From positions 1-7,792 of the forward strand of contig CALGYL010000253.1 of NCBI GenBank assembly GCA_937934775.1: a stretch of DNA of 7,792 nt, given 5' to 3'. The notes beneath the pieces are model-generated. The model saw only the letters and a list, made by a program, of their open reading frames with translations, did not search any database and was not told the DNA's origin. Position numbers and translations under genes: made by a program. Shown here in pieces: positions 1-6,838 of this stretch (position 1 is the stretch's first letter; every line of letters begins with the position of its first letter). This DNA is from an uncultured Clostridia bacterium. Lineage in GTDB: Bacteria > Bacillota > Clostridia > Christensenellales > Aristaeellaceae.

Positions 1-336
1 AAAATCCTCATTTCGGAGGGATGCACGCACCACAGACAGTGCGGCGACATCGGCAGTCAGAAGCTGCCTGCCTGGATTCGAGCTTTTTCCCACGCAGAGC
101 CGGTCATCGAGCTGACCAGCGGCGCGTCTTTCCCGGATGACGTGCGCGGCTGCCAGCTGGTGGTCCACTGCGGCGGCTGCATGCTGAACCGCCGGGAGAT
201 GTCCTTCCGGGTGGAGGAAGCGATGCGGCAGGGCGTGTCCGTCACCAACTACGGCGTACTGATCGCCTACGTCCTGGGCATCCTGCCCCGGGCGCTCGCC
301 CCCTTCCCCGCCGCGCGCCTGGCGCTGGACGAATAG
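1..336 (+). CDS. hydF: [FeFe]-hydrogenase maturation GTPase HydF, C-terminal part (5' end outside window)
   Basis: The frame is open from the first base and gives the last 111 residues of a protein. HydF is the scaffold GTPase on which the 2Fe subcluster of the [FeFe]-hydrogenase H-cluster is assembled, with HydE and HydG, before transfer to apo-HydA in the cytoplasm. The fragment holds the family's cluster-binding ligands: C8-T-H10 (in the stretch SEGCTHHRQC), then about 45 residues later H56-C57-G-G-C60, followed by the typical MLNRREM stretch and a TNYGVLIAYVLGILPRAL tail. Together these match the CxH...HCxxC signature of the HydF [4Fe-4S] site. The N-terminal GTPase domain and the dimerization domain lie upstream, outside the window. 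The gene converges on the minus-strand carB-dapF gene and shares its terminator. Identification rests on recalled family motifs, and the match is specific. Its presence implies a hydrogen-metabolising anaerobe. Confidence 0.93.
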   Translation, partial: KILISEGCTHHRQCGDIGSQKLPAWIRAFSHAEPVIELTSGASFPDDVRGCQLVVHCGGCMLNRREMSFRVEEAMRQGVSVTNYGVLIAYVLGILPRALAPFPAARLALDE

Positions 337-469
337 AGTTCCCTTTCTCCGGAAACTGTGCTGCTTTCCTTCCTTGCCTGATGCCGCGCTCGCAGACTAA
401 CGCGGCGCTCTTTGCCGCCCTGACTTGGTTCACTGTTTTTCTCGGCTCCTGGGGTGCCCGGGCAACATG
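337..469. other. Convergent intergenic spacer after hydF, no gene seen
   Basis: The spacer has no convincing coding frame. It contains one weak plus-strand hairpin candidate, GCCGCG (383-388) pairing with CGCGGC (401-406) across a 12-base loop and followed by GCTCTTT. This could be a minor additional terminator for hydF, but the downstream tract is poor. Nothing else recognisable is present before the main terminator. Confidence 0.5.
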
Positions 470-513
470 AAGAATGCCGTCCGAAAGCGCTTGCTTCCGG
501 ACGGCATTCTTTT
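470..513. terminator. Strong hairpin terminator between convergent hydF and carB-dapF, probably bidirectional
   Basis: A perfect 14-bp inverted repeat pairs 470-483 (AAGAATGCCGTCCG) with 498-511. Inside it, after one A-C mismatch, a further 4-bp AAGC/GCTT pairing leaves a GCTT loop. On the plus strand the stem runs into TTTT (510-513). The AAGAA/TTCTT ends also give A-rich upstream and T-rich downstream flanks on the minus strand. It starts 16 bases past the TAG stop of the minus-strand fusion gene and lies 133 bases past the hydF stop. This placement fits termination of both converging transcripts. The T-tract is short on both strands, so termination efficiency is not certain. Confidence 0.8.
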
Positions 514-528
514 GAGTTCTCACATTCT

Positions 529-1380
529 CTAAATTTCGATGTCGCCCTCGAAGTCCCGCTGGGCGTCGCCGGTCATCTTCAGGTCGTCTTCCGTCAGGTG
601 GATGATGATCTGGCCGCCCGGCAGGTTGATCTGAATATCCCGGTTCATCGGCGCGTATCCCAACTTCACCGCGGCCGCGGCTACCGCGCAGGCGGCGGTG
701 CCGCAGGAACGGGTTTCTCCGATGCCGCGTTCCCACACCCGCACCCGGAAGAGCGTCTCGCTCCGCTTCTGCGCGAAGGAGATGTTGGCGCGCTTGGGGA
801 AGATGGGCGCGTGTTCCAATACCGGCCCGAAGCGGTTCAGATCCACCGCGTCCACATCCTCCACGAAGATCACGCAGTGTGGGTTGCCCATCGAAAGGCA
901 GGTGATTTTGAAGGAACCGCCGCCGATGGAATAGGGCTGGTTGACCACCTCGCCCGCCTGGGCGGCTTCCGGCGTGACGTTCAGCATCGGTACCGCTTCG
1001 GAGCGAAAATTGGGCTTGCCCATGCCCACCTCCACCGAGTAGACCTCGCCGTCCCGGATGTAGAGTCTGAGCGCCTTCACGCCCGCGCCGGTCGCGATGC
1101 GCAGGCGATCCCGGCGGACGCGGCCGCTCTCATAGAGGTACTTCGCGACACAGCGCATGGCGTTGCCGCTGACCTCGCCCAAGGAGCCGTCGGCATTGTA
1201 GATGCGCATGCCGGCATCCGCCACGTCGCTTGGCTCGATCAGCACCAGTCCGTCGCCGCCGATGGACTTCCTACGGCTGGACAGGAGCACGCTCAAGGAT
1301 TCCGGGCTATCGATGGTCTGCTGGAAGCAGTCGAAGTAAATGTAGTCGTTGTCGCCGGTCCGAAGCTTCACAAAGTGCAG
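529..1380 (-). other. dapF: DapF-like domain of the CarB fusion, first catalytic cysteine replaced by serine
   Basis: This is the C-terminal domain (residues 1069-1351, 283 aa) of the fusion protein. DapF converts LL- to meso-diaminopimelate, using a cysteine pair as acid and base, for lysine and peptidoglycan synthesis. Conserved pieces seen here are N1079-D-Y (substrate Asn near the N terminus), Y-N1130-A-D-G-S, S-M-G-N1234-P-H-C, W-E1285-R1286-G-x-G-E-T, and the second catalytic cysteine C1294 in SCGTAAC. The ending GDAQRDFEGDIEI is typical of the family. Departures are as follows. The canonical QCGNG motif reads V-S1139-G-N-A, so the first catalytic Cys (Cys73 in H. influenzae) is Ser, encoded by AGC at 1168-1170. 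The usual GLGND/ATGND reads TGDND, with D1078. The usual RHxGIG reads RRKSIG (1104-1109). The fold assignment is secure. Epimerase activity is doubtful, and a changed specificity or a structural role are alternatives. There is no ATG and no ribosome binding site at the junction, so separate translation is unlikely. Confidence 0.85.
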
Positions 1381-4300
1381 CTTCGTTCGGCGGGTGGGGA
1401 GCTTCGCAATGTCCAGTAGCTCAATGTTCTTCTGGGAGTAATCGCTGGCGATGGCCCGGACCAGGGCACCGGCGGTATCAAGGCTCGTCAGGCATGCGAT
1501 GGACCGCTCGATGGCGCGGCGGCGCAACTGCACGCTGTCCCGCTGGGGCAGAAGCCCCTTGCTGGATGTGGAAATCAGGTACTGCAGCTTGCCGCTGTCC
1601 AGAAGCTCCCAGATGTCCTGATGCCCCTCGTGCAGTTTTCCGACGGCGGTGGCGTCGATCCCGGCGCGGGCCAGCGCGTAGTAGGTACCCTGCGTGGCGT
1701 AGAGCGCAAAGCCAAGCTCGCGGAACTGCCGGGCGATCGGGATGACTTCCGCCTTGTCACGGTCGCGGACGGTAATAAGCACACCGCCCTTGGACGCCAT
1801 CTTGTAGCCCGCGGCCAGAAGGCCCTTGTAGATGGCTTCCTCCATCACCCGGCCGATCCCCAGCACCTCGCCGGTGGATTTCATTTCCGGGCCCAGGTGC
1901 GTGTCCACATCGGCCAGTTTTTCAAAGGAGAACACCGGCACCTTGACCGCGGAGAACACGGACTGCCGGTAAAGCCCCGCGCCGAAGCCCATGTCCCGGA
2001 GCTTTTCACCCAGCATGGCGCGTGTGGCGATGTCCACCACCGGCAGTCCCGTCACCTTGCTGATATAGGGAATCGTACGGGAGGCGCGTGGGTTGGCCTC
2101 GATTACGTAAACCTCGTTTTCATAGATCACGTACTGGATGTTGATAAGCCCCCGGGTGTTCAGCGCAAGCGCCAGCGTTCTGGTGCAGTCGATCAGCCGC
2201 TGGGTGACCGGCCCGGTCAGGTTCCAGGCGGGATAAACGGCGATGGAGTCGCCCGAGTGTACGCCCGCTCGCTCCACATGCTCCATGATGCCGGGAATCA
2301 GGATTTCCTCCCCGTCGCACACGGCGTCGACCTCGACTTCGGTGCCCATCAGGTACTTGTCGATCAGGATCGGGCTGTCAATGCCGCCGGCGAGGATGAT
2401 GTTCATATACCGAACGATCTCCTCCGGCTCAAAGGCGATGATCATGTTCTGCCCGCCCAGCACGTAGCTGGGGCGCACAAGGACCGGGTATCCAAGCCGC
2501 TCGGCGGTTTTCAGCGCGTCCGGAAGCGTATACACGCCCGCGCCCTCGGGCCGCTTGATTCCAAGGCGGTTCATCACCTCGTCAAACCGTTCCCGGTTCT
2601 CGGCGGCGTCGATGGCGTCGGCCGAAGTGCCCAGGATATGCGCGCCCATGGCGCTCAGGCTCTTGGTCAACTTGATGGCGGTCTGTCCGCCGAAGGCCAC
2701 CACGACGCCGTAGGGCTTTTCGGTTTCGATCACGCCGCGCACGTCCTCCGGTGTCAGGGGTTCGAAGTACAGGCGGTCGGCGGTGTCGAAGTCGGTGGAT
2801 ACAGTCTCCGGGTTGTTGTTGACCATGGCGACTTCATAGCCCTGCTGTTTCAGCGTCCACACGCAGTGGACGGAGGCGTAATCGAATTCAATACCCTGGC
2901 CGATGCGGATCGGGCCGGAGCCAAACACGATCACCCGCTTTTTGCCGCTGCCCTTTTTGGCGATGAACTCCGCCGCCTCATTTTCTTCGTCCTGGGACGC
3001 GTAGAAGTAGGGCGTCTGCGCCTCAAACTCCGCGGCGCAGGTATCGACCATCTTATAGCCGATCTTTGCCGGTTTTTTGACCGTTTGCCCGCTGATGCGC
3101 TCAATGGCCTGATCGGGATAGCCCGCCCGCTTTGCGGCCTGATACAATTCGTCGCTTAAGCCGTTTTTCAGCGCGGCTTCGATCTCGTACAGCCTTTTCA
3201 GCTTCGCCAGGAACCACTCGTCCACCAGCGTGACCTCGTGCAGCTTCTCAATGGAGATACCCCGCGCAAGGCCCTCGTACAGGAGAAACAGGCGCTCGTC
3301 CGTGGCCTGGCCGACGGATGCGAGAATCTCCTCCTCGGTCAGTCCGGCGAACTTCGGGCTCCGGGGCGTATCCATCGAGATTTCCGCGCCGCGGATGGCC
3401 TTCATCAGCGCTTCCTCAAAGGTCTGCGCGATGGCCATGACTTCGCCGGTGGCCTTCATCTGGGTGCCCAGCGTGCGGCGGCCGTAGACGAACTTGTCAA
3501 AGGGCCACTTGGGGAACTTGACCACCACATAGTCCAGCGCAGGTTCAAAGAAGGCGCTGGTCTTGCCGGTGACGGCGTTTTGGATCTCACCCAGTGTCAG
3601 ACCCACCGCGATCTGCGCGGCGACCTTCGCGATGGGGTATCCGGTGGCCTTTGACGCCAGCGCGGAGGAGCGGGACACGCGGGGGTTGACCTCGATCACC
3701 GCGTATTCGTAGGATTCCGGGTTGAGCGCGAACTGCACGTTGCAGCCGCCCTCCACCTTCAGCGCGTGGATGATGTCAAGGGCCGCGGTACGCAGCATCT
3801 GGTATTCCCGGTCGGCCAGCGTGACCGCGGGCGCAATGACGATGGAATCCCCAGTGTGCACGCCGACCGGGTCAAGGTTTTCCATTGAGCAGACCGCGAT
3901 GGCATTGCCATCCGCGTCCCGCACGACCTCGACCTCAATCTCCTTCCAGCCCGCGACGCAGCGCTCGACCAGAATCTGCCCGATGGGCGAAGCTTCGATG
4001 CCGCCCCTTGAAATCTCCATAAGCGCGTCCCGGTCGGCGGCGATGCCGCCGCCGGAACCGCCCAACGTGAACGCGGGGCGGACGATAACCGGGTAGCCGA
4101 TGGTCTCCGCAAAGTCCAGCGCCGTGGGCACGTCGGTCACCACGGCGGAGGAAATGCAGGGCTGTCCGATCGACTGCATGGTTTCCTTGAACAGCAGCCT
4201 GTCCTCGGCCTTGTCGATGGTATCCAGCCGCGCGCCCAGAAGGCGCACGCCCTCCTGCTCCAGAAAGCCTTCCTTCGCCAGCTGCATCGAAAGCGTCAGG

Positions 4301-4584
4301 CCGCTTTGCCCGCCCATGGTGGACAGAAGGCCGTCCGGCTTCTCTTTGCGGATGATGCGCTTGAGCACTTCAATCGACAATGGCTCGATGTAGATGTGGT
4401 CGGCGATGGCCGTATCGGTCATGATGGTGGCGGGGTTGGGGTTGACCAGGATGACCTCCAGCCCCAGCGCCTTCAGCGCGCGGCAGGCCTGGGTCCCGGC
4501 GTAGTCGAACTCGGCGGCCTGCCCGATCACGATCGGGCCGGAGCCGATCAGCATCACCCGTTTCAGATCATTTGCCAGCGGCAT
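529..4584 (-). CDS. carB: CarB-DapF fusion: carbamoyl-phosphate synthase large subunit joined to a diaminopimelate-epimerase-like domain
   Basis: This single uninterrupted frame encodes 1351 residues, about 280 more than a normal CarB (E. coli CarB is 1073). The start is the ATG at 4584, chosen because the protein there opens MPLANDLKRVMLIGSGPIVIGQ, the usual CarB start. A GGAGG motif lies 9 bases upstream. It begins inside the last codons of carA, overlapping by 17 bases. CarB makes carbamoyl phosphate from bicarbonate, ATP and the ammonia delivered by CarA. Visible CarB layout: carboxyphosphate ATP-grasp half (about 1-400, with TLGGSGGG), oligomerization region (about 400-548), second ATP-grasp half (from about 549, KKRVIVFGSGPIRIGQ, with SYVLGGQNM), and MGS-like allosteric domain (from about 932, GGVLITV, ATQGT). 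The CarB part ends near residue 1068. Residues 1069-1351 form a full-length DapF-like domain, described in a separate entry. Both halves look intact, so the gene appears functional at least as CarB. I know of no established role for this domain pairing. Confidence 0.93.
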   Translation of the reverse strand: MPLANDLKRVMLIGSGPIVIGQAAEFDYAGTQACRALKALGLEVILVNPNPATIMTDTAIADHIYIEPLSIEVLKRIIRKEKPDGLLSTMGGQSGLTLSMQLAKEGFLEQEGVRLLGARLDTIDKAEDRLLFKETMQSIGQPCISSAVVTDVPTALDFAETIGYPVIVRPAFTLGGSGGGIAADRDALMEISRGGIEASPIGQILVERCVAGWKEIEVEVVRDADGNAIAVCSMENLDPVGVHTGDSIVIAPAVTLADREYQMLRTAALDIIHALKVEGGCNVQFALNPESYEYAVIEVNPRVSRSSALASKATGYPIAKVAAQIAVGLTLGEIQNAVTGKTSAFFEPALDYVVVKFPKWPFDKFVYGRRTLGTQMKATGEVMAIAQTFEEALMKAIRGAEISMDTPRSPKFAGLTEEEILASVGQATDERLFLLYEGLARGISIEKLHEVTLVDEWFLAKLKRLYEIEAALKNGLSDELYQAAKRAGYPDQAIERISGQTVKKPAKIGYKMVDTCAAEFEAQTPYFYASQDEENEAAEFIAKKGSGKKRVIVFGSGPIRIGQGIEFDYASVHCVWTLKQQGYEVAMVNNNPETVSTDFDTADRLYFEPLTPEDVRGVIETEKPYGVVVAFGGQTAIKLTKSLSAMGAHILGTSADAIDAAENRERFDEVMNRLGIKRPEGAGVYTLPDALKTAERLGYPVLVRPSYVLGGQNMIIAFEPEEIVRYMNIILAGGIDSPILIDKYLMGTEVEVDAVCDGEEILIPGIMEHVERAGVHSGDSIAVYPAWNLTGPVTQRLIDCTRTLALALNTRGLINIQYVIYENEVYVIEANPRASRTIPYISKVTGLPVVDIATRAMLGEKLRDMGFGAGLYRQSVFSAVKVPVFSFEKLADVDTHLGPEMKSTGEVLGIGRVMEEAIYKGLLAAGYKMASKGGVLITVRDRDKAEVIPIARQFRELGFALYATQGTYYALARAGIDATAVGKLHEGHQDIWELLDSGKLQYLISTSSKGLLPQRDSVQLRRRAIERSIACLTSLDTAGALVRAIASDYSQKNIELLDIAKLPTRRTKLHFVKLRTGDNDYIYFDCFQQTIDSPESLSVLLSSRRKSIGGDGLVLIEPSDVADAGMRIYNADGSLGEVSGNAMRCVAKYLYESGRVRRDRLRIATGAGVKALRLYIRDGEVYSVEVGMGKPNFRSEAVPMLNVTPEAAQAGEVVNQPYSIGGGSFKITCLSMGNPHCVIFVEDVDAVDLNRFGPVLEHAPIFPKRANISFAQKRSETLFRVRVWERGIGETRSCGTAACAVAAAAVKLGYAPMNRDIQINLPGGQIIIHLTEDDLKMTGDAQRDFEGDIEI

Positions 4585-5659
4585 GGGCGCATTCCTCCAT
4601 CCTCGAGACGAATTGGTCGAACAGGAAGGACGTGTCCAGCGGGCCGCCCCGCGCCTCCGGGTGGAATTGCACGGTGAACGCGTTGATGGAATCGAACTCG
4701 ACGCCTTCGTTTGTCTGGTCGTTGGCGTTTTCAAAGGACTGTCGCGCGCCCGCGGGCAGCGTGCCCGGAACGACCGCGTAGCCGTGGTTTTGGCTGGTGA
4801 TGTAGAGTCTTCCGGTTTTGATATAGCGAGCGGGCTGGTTCGCGCCCCTGTGTCCGTATTTTAGCTTTTCGGTCTTTGCGCCCATCGCCAGGGCCAGCAG
4901 CTGATGCCCCAAGCAGATGCCGAAGATGGGCATGCCGGTCTCGGCCAGCTTGCGAAGCTCCCGGATGATGGAAAGGTTCACCGCCGGATCGCCCGGGCCG
5001 TTGGACAGCAGCACGCCGTCCGGGTTCAGCGCAAGAATTTCCTCGCAGGTGATGGACGCGGGCGCCACCGTCACCCGGCAGCCCCGGTCAACGAGCGCCT
5101 GCGCCATGCCGCGCTTGAAGCCGAAGTCCCACAAAACCACGTGCCGTTCGCCGTCGCCCAGCGTATAGGGGGCCTTGCAGGTCACCTGATGCACGTCGGA
5201 GGACAGCGCCTTTTCCGATAGCGCCTTGCAGAAGGCGGGAAGGTCCGCCGGCGCCTCGTCCAGAATGGCGGCGTTCATCACGCCGGTCTCCCGGATGATG
5301 CGGGTCAGCGCGCGGGTATCGATGCCGCAAAGGCCGATGATCCCGCTCTTTTTCAAATAACAGTCCAGATCGGTCTCACAGCGGAAGTTGGATGGCACTT
5401 CGCAGTACTGCCGGACGATGTACGCGCTGAGTCTAGGCGAATCGCTCTCAAAATCCTCCCGCATCACGCCGTAGTTGCCAATCAGCGGGAAGGTCTGTAC
5501 CACGATCTGCCCGTGGTAACTGGGGTCGGTCAGCGTTTCCACGTAGCCGACCATCGCCGTGGTGAACACCAGTTCCGCGGAAATTTCCCCGCCCGCGCCA
5601 AAGCGCCTGGCGGGAAACATCTGCCCGGTCTGCAAAACCAGAACCGCATCGCTCTTCAT
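4568..5659 (-). CDS. carA: Carbamoyl-phosphate synthase small subunit (glutamine amidotransferase)
   Basis: CarA hydrolyses glutamine and channels ammonia to CarB for carbamoyl phosphate synthesis, serving both arginine and pyrimidine pathways. The protein is 363 residues, normal for the family. The N-terminal CPSase small-chain domain shows VLVLQTGQMFPARRFGAGG and the typical FTTAMVGYVETLTDPSY run, with GIDTRALTRIIRETG further on. The C-terminal class I glutamine amidotransferase domain has the nucleophile C249 in GICLGHQL and the H333-P-E335 pair in VQFHPEA, so the triad is complete. SNGPGDP is also present. The start at 5659 was chosen over an open frame running to 5791 because MKSDAVLVL matches the family start and a G-run ribosome binding site precedes it. 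The last 17 bases overlap carB, indicating translational coupling. It lies 273 bases after argF, separated by a terminator, so it is probably transcribed from its own promoter. Confidence 0.96.
   Translation of the reverse strand: MKSDAVLVLQTGQMFPARRFGAGGEISAELVFTTAMVGYVETLTDPSYHGQIVVQTFPLIGNYGVMREDFESDSPRLSAYIVRQYCEVPSNFRCETDLDCYLKKSGIIGLCGIDTRALTRIIRETGVMNAAILDEAPADLPAFCKALSEKALSSDVHQVTCKAPYTLGDGERHVVLWDFGFKRGMAQALVDRGCRVTVAPASITCEEILALNPDGVLLSNGPGDPAVNLSIIRELRKLAETGMPIFGICLGHQLLALAMGAKTEKLKYGHRGANQPARYIKTGRLYITSQNHGYAVVPGTLPAGARQSFENANDQTNEGVEFDSINAFTVQFHPEARGGPLDTSFLFDQFVSRMEECAHAAGK
4594..4598 (-). promoter_or_regulatory. Ribosome binding site of carB inside the end of carA
   Basis: On the minus strand GGAGG sits 9 bases before the ATG at 4584. 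It lies within the carA codons for M-E-E near its C terminus. It decides the start against a longer open frame reaching 4734, whose first 50 residues (rich in S, T, R) look like out-of-frame carA and match nothing in CarB. Confidence 0.75.
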
Positions 5660-5890
5660 ATTTTCCCCCGTTGAAATTTGAAGTTTGGCTGCCCATATGC
5701 CGACAACCCGGTCGTTCGATGTATCGTATCCGACGGACAGCGCGCCGGACATGCGTATCCAAGCCAATTCGCACACTGGCAATGGAAGCATCTCTCTCAG
5801 TCCGTGAGGCGCCCGGGCATTCCGCAGAATTTCGGCTCGCGCGGTTAACCATGCGCCAGAATGCCGCTTGCGGATCCGGACGCTTTCATG
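5660..5890 (-). promoter_or_regulatory. carA leader and probable promoter region
   Basis: These 231 bases lie between the argF terminator and the carA start, with no convincing gene. A possible minus-strand promoter is TTGCCA (5782-5777), a 17-base spacer, then GATACG (5759-5754). The -35 match is good (5 of 6) and the -10 match is poor (3 of 6). An imperfect inverted repeat, TGCGAAT (5773-5767) and ATACGCA (5758-5752), overlaps the spacer and the -10 and could be an operator. It is 22 bases long, so it does not fit an 18-base ARG box well. A second inverted repeat, GGCATTC/GAATGCC (5816-5822 and 5859-5865), lies further upstream. No PyrR anti-terminator or other known riboswitch was recognised. 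Confidence 0.35.
5665..5669 (-). promoter_or_regulatory. Probable ribosome binding site of carA
   Basis: A GGGGG run followed by AAAAT lies 5 bases ahead of the ATG at 5659 on the minus strand. It is a weaker match to the anti-Shine-Dalgarno than the AAGGAGG of argF. It supports the 5659 start because no better site precedes the upstream candidate starts. Confidence 0.5.
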
Positions 5891-5922
5891 AAAAAGGCGG
5901 AATGGCTTTCACGCCCTCCGCC
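5891..5922 (-). terminator. Rho-independent terminator after argF
   Basis: Read on the minus strand, GGCGGA (5922-5917) pairs with TCCGCC (5901-5896) and is followed directly by TTTTT (5895-5891). An inner GGC/GCC pairing closes a GTGAAA loop. The hairpin begins 10 bases after the argF TGA stop. It is a classical intrinsic terminator and would end the argD-argF transcript before carA. Confidence 0.8.
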
Positions 5923-5932
5923 CCTCTTCGGG

Positions 5933-6838
5933 TCATCCCATCAATTTTACGAGCACGGCCTTCTGCGCGTGGAGCCGGTTTTCCGCCTCGTCGAAAATCT
6001 CTCCGGCGTGGGTTTCGAAAACATCCTCGGTGATTTCCTCCCCGCGGTGGGCGGGCAGGCAATGCAGCACAATCGCGCCGCGGTTGGCCAGCTCCATCAG
6101 CGTATCGTCAATCTGATAGCCGCCAAACGCCTTTTCGCGCTCGGTCTTTTCCTCTTCCTGGCCCATGGACGCCCACACGTCGGTCACCAAAACGTCCGCG
6201 CCCGCGGCAGCCTTCTCCGGGCTCTCGGTGATCTCAAACATATCGCCGTAGGCTTCCGCAAAGCGGAGGACTTCCCGGTCGGGCCGATAGTTCTTCGGGC
6301 AGGCGACGGAGACCGACATGCCTGTCTTAAGGCCGCCGACGATCAGCGTATTGGCCATATTGTTGCCGTCGCCGACAAAGGCCAGCTTGAGGCTCTTGAG
6401 CTTGCCGAAATATTCGCGGATGGTCATCAGGTCCGCCAGTACCTGGCAGGGGTGGGAAAGGTCGGTCAGGCCGTTGATGACCGGGATCGAGCCGTACTTG
6501 GCCAGATCCTCGACTTCCTTCTGCTGATAGGTGCGAATCATGATGGCGTCAAGATAGCGGGACAGCACGCGGGCGGTGTCCTGCACCGGCTCGCCGCGCC
6601 CGATCTGAAGGTCCCGATTGGACAGGAACAGCGCGTAGCCGCCCAACTGGTACATGCCCACTTCGAACGATACGCGGGTGCGGGTGGACGCCTTCTGGAA
6701 GATCATGCCCAGGGTCTTCCCGGCGAGCAAGGGTTTGTGGATGCCCCGCTTGTGGTCGGCCTTGAGTTCATCGGCCAGGTCCAGCAGCTCCAGAATCTCT
6801 TCGGCGGTCAGGTCGGTGAGCGACAACAGGTGTTTCAT
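5933..6838 (-). CDS. argF: Ornithine carbamoyltransferase
   Basis: This enzyme transfers the carbamoyl group of carbamoyl phosphate to ornithine, giving citrulline in cytoplasmic arginine synthesis. The product of carA and carB downstream is its substrate. The protein is 301 residues, close to the usual length. The carbamoyl-phosphate site shows S51-T-R-T-R55 in FQKASTRTRVSFE and H129-P-C-Q132 in LTDLSHPCQVLADL. The ornithine side shows D220-V-W-A-S-M-G226, which separates it from aspartate carbamoyltransferase, and H259-C-L-P-A-H-R-G-E-E. The nucleotide-fold-like segment FVGDGNN (154-160) is present. The usual FEKSSTRTR has Gln for Glu and Ala for Ser here, a minor change. The ATG at 6838 follows the argD stop TGA with no gap. 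Its AAGGAGG ribosome binding site lies inside argD's last codons, so the two genes are almost certainly cotranscribed and translationally coupled. A catabolic OTC is possible, but the argD context favours biosynthesis. Confidence 0.96.
   Translation of the reverse strand: MKHLLSLTDLTAEEILELLDLADELKADHKRGIHKPLLAGKTLGMIFQKASTRTRVSFEVGMYQLGGYALFLSNRDLQIGRGEPVQDTARVLSRYLDAIMIRTYQQKEVEDLAKYGSIPVINGLTDLSHPCQVLADLMTIREYFGKLKSLKLAFVGDGNNMANTLIVGGLKTGMSVSVACPKNYRPDREVLRFAEAYGDMFEITESPEKAAAGADVLVTDVWASMGQEEEKTEREKAFGGYQIDDTLMELANRGAIVLHCLPAHRGEEITEDVFETHAGEIFDEAENRLHAQKAVLVKLMG

Noticed and set aside
454..1419. A 321-codon plus-strand open frame opposite the DapF domain
   Set aside because: It begins before the terminator hairpin and runs through it. 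Its product is compositionally odd, and the minus strand has the recognisable DapF motifs.
1361..1440. A separate dapF start at the GTG or CTG near the junction
   Set aside because: There is no Shine-Dalgarno sequence before either codon, no stop ends CarB, and the frame is continuous, so a fusion is the simpler reading.
1621..3159. A 512-codon plus-strand open frame antisense to carB
   Set aside because: It lies entirely within clear CarB coding sequence. Its translation is rich in H, D, V and G with no family motif. Long antisense open frames are expected opposite GC-rich genes.
5660..5791. A 44-residue N-terminal extension of CarA
   Set aside because: The residues match nothing at the CarA start, no ribosome site precedes the upstream start, and the leader features lie here. 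The MKSDAVLVL start fits the family.
5816..5865. The 9-base AGAATGCCG in the carA leader, also found in the terminator at 471-479, as a repeat family
   Set aside because: The match is only 9 bases with different flanks, which is compatible with chance in GC-rich sequence.
5853..5932. argF possibly being aspartate carbamoyltransferase (pyrB) given the carAB neighbour
   Set aside because: The protein encoded upstream of this stretch carries the DVWASMG ornithine loop and HCLPAHRGEE, and it follows argD directly, so ornithine carbamoyltransferase is the better call.
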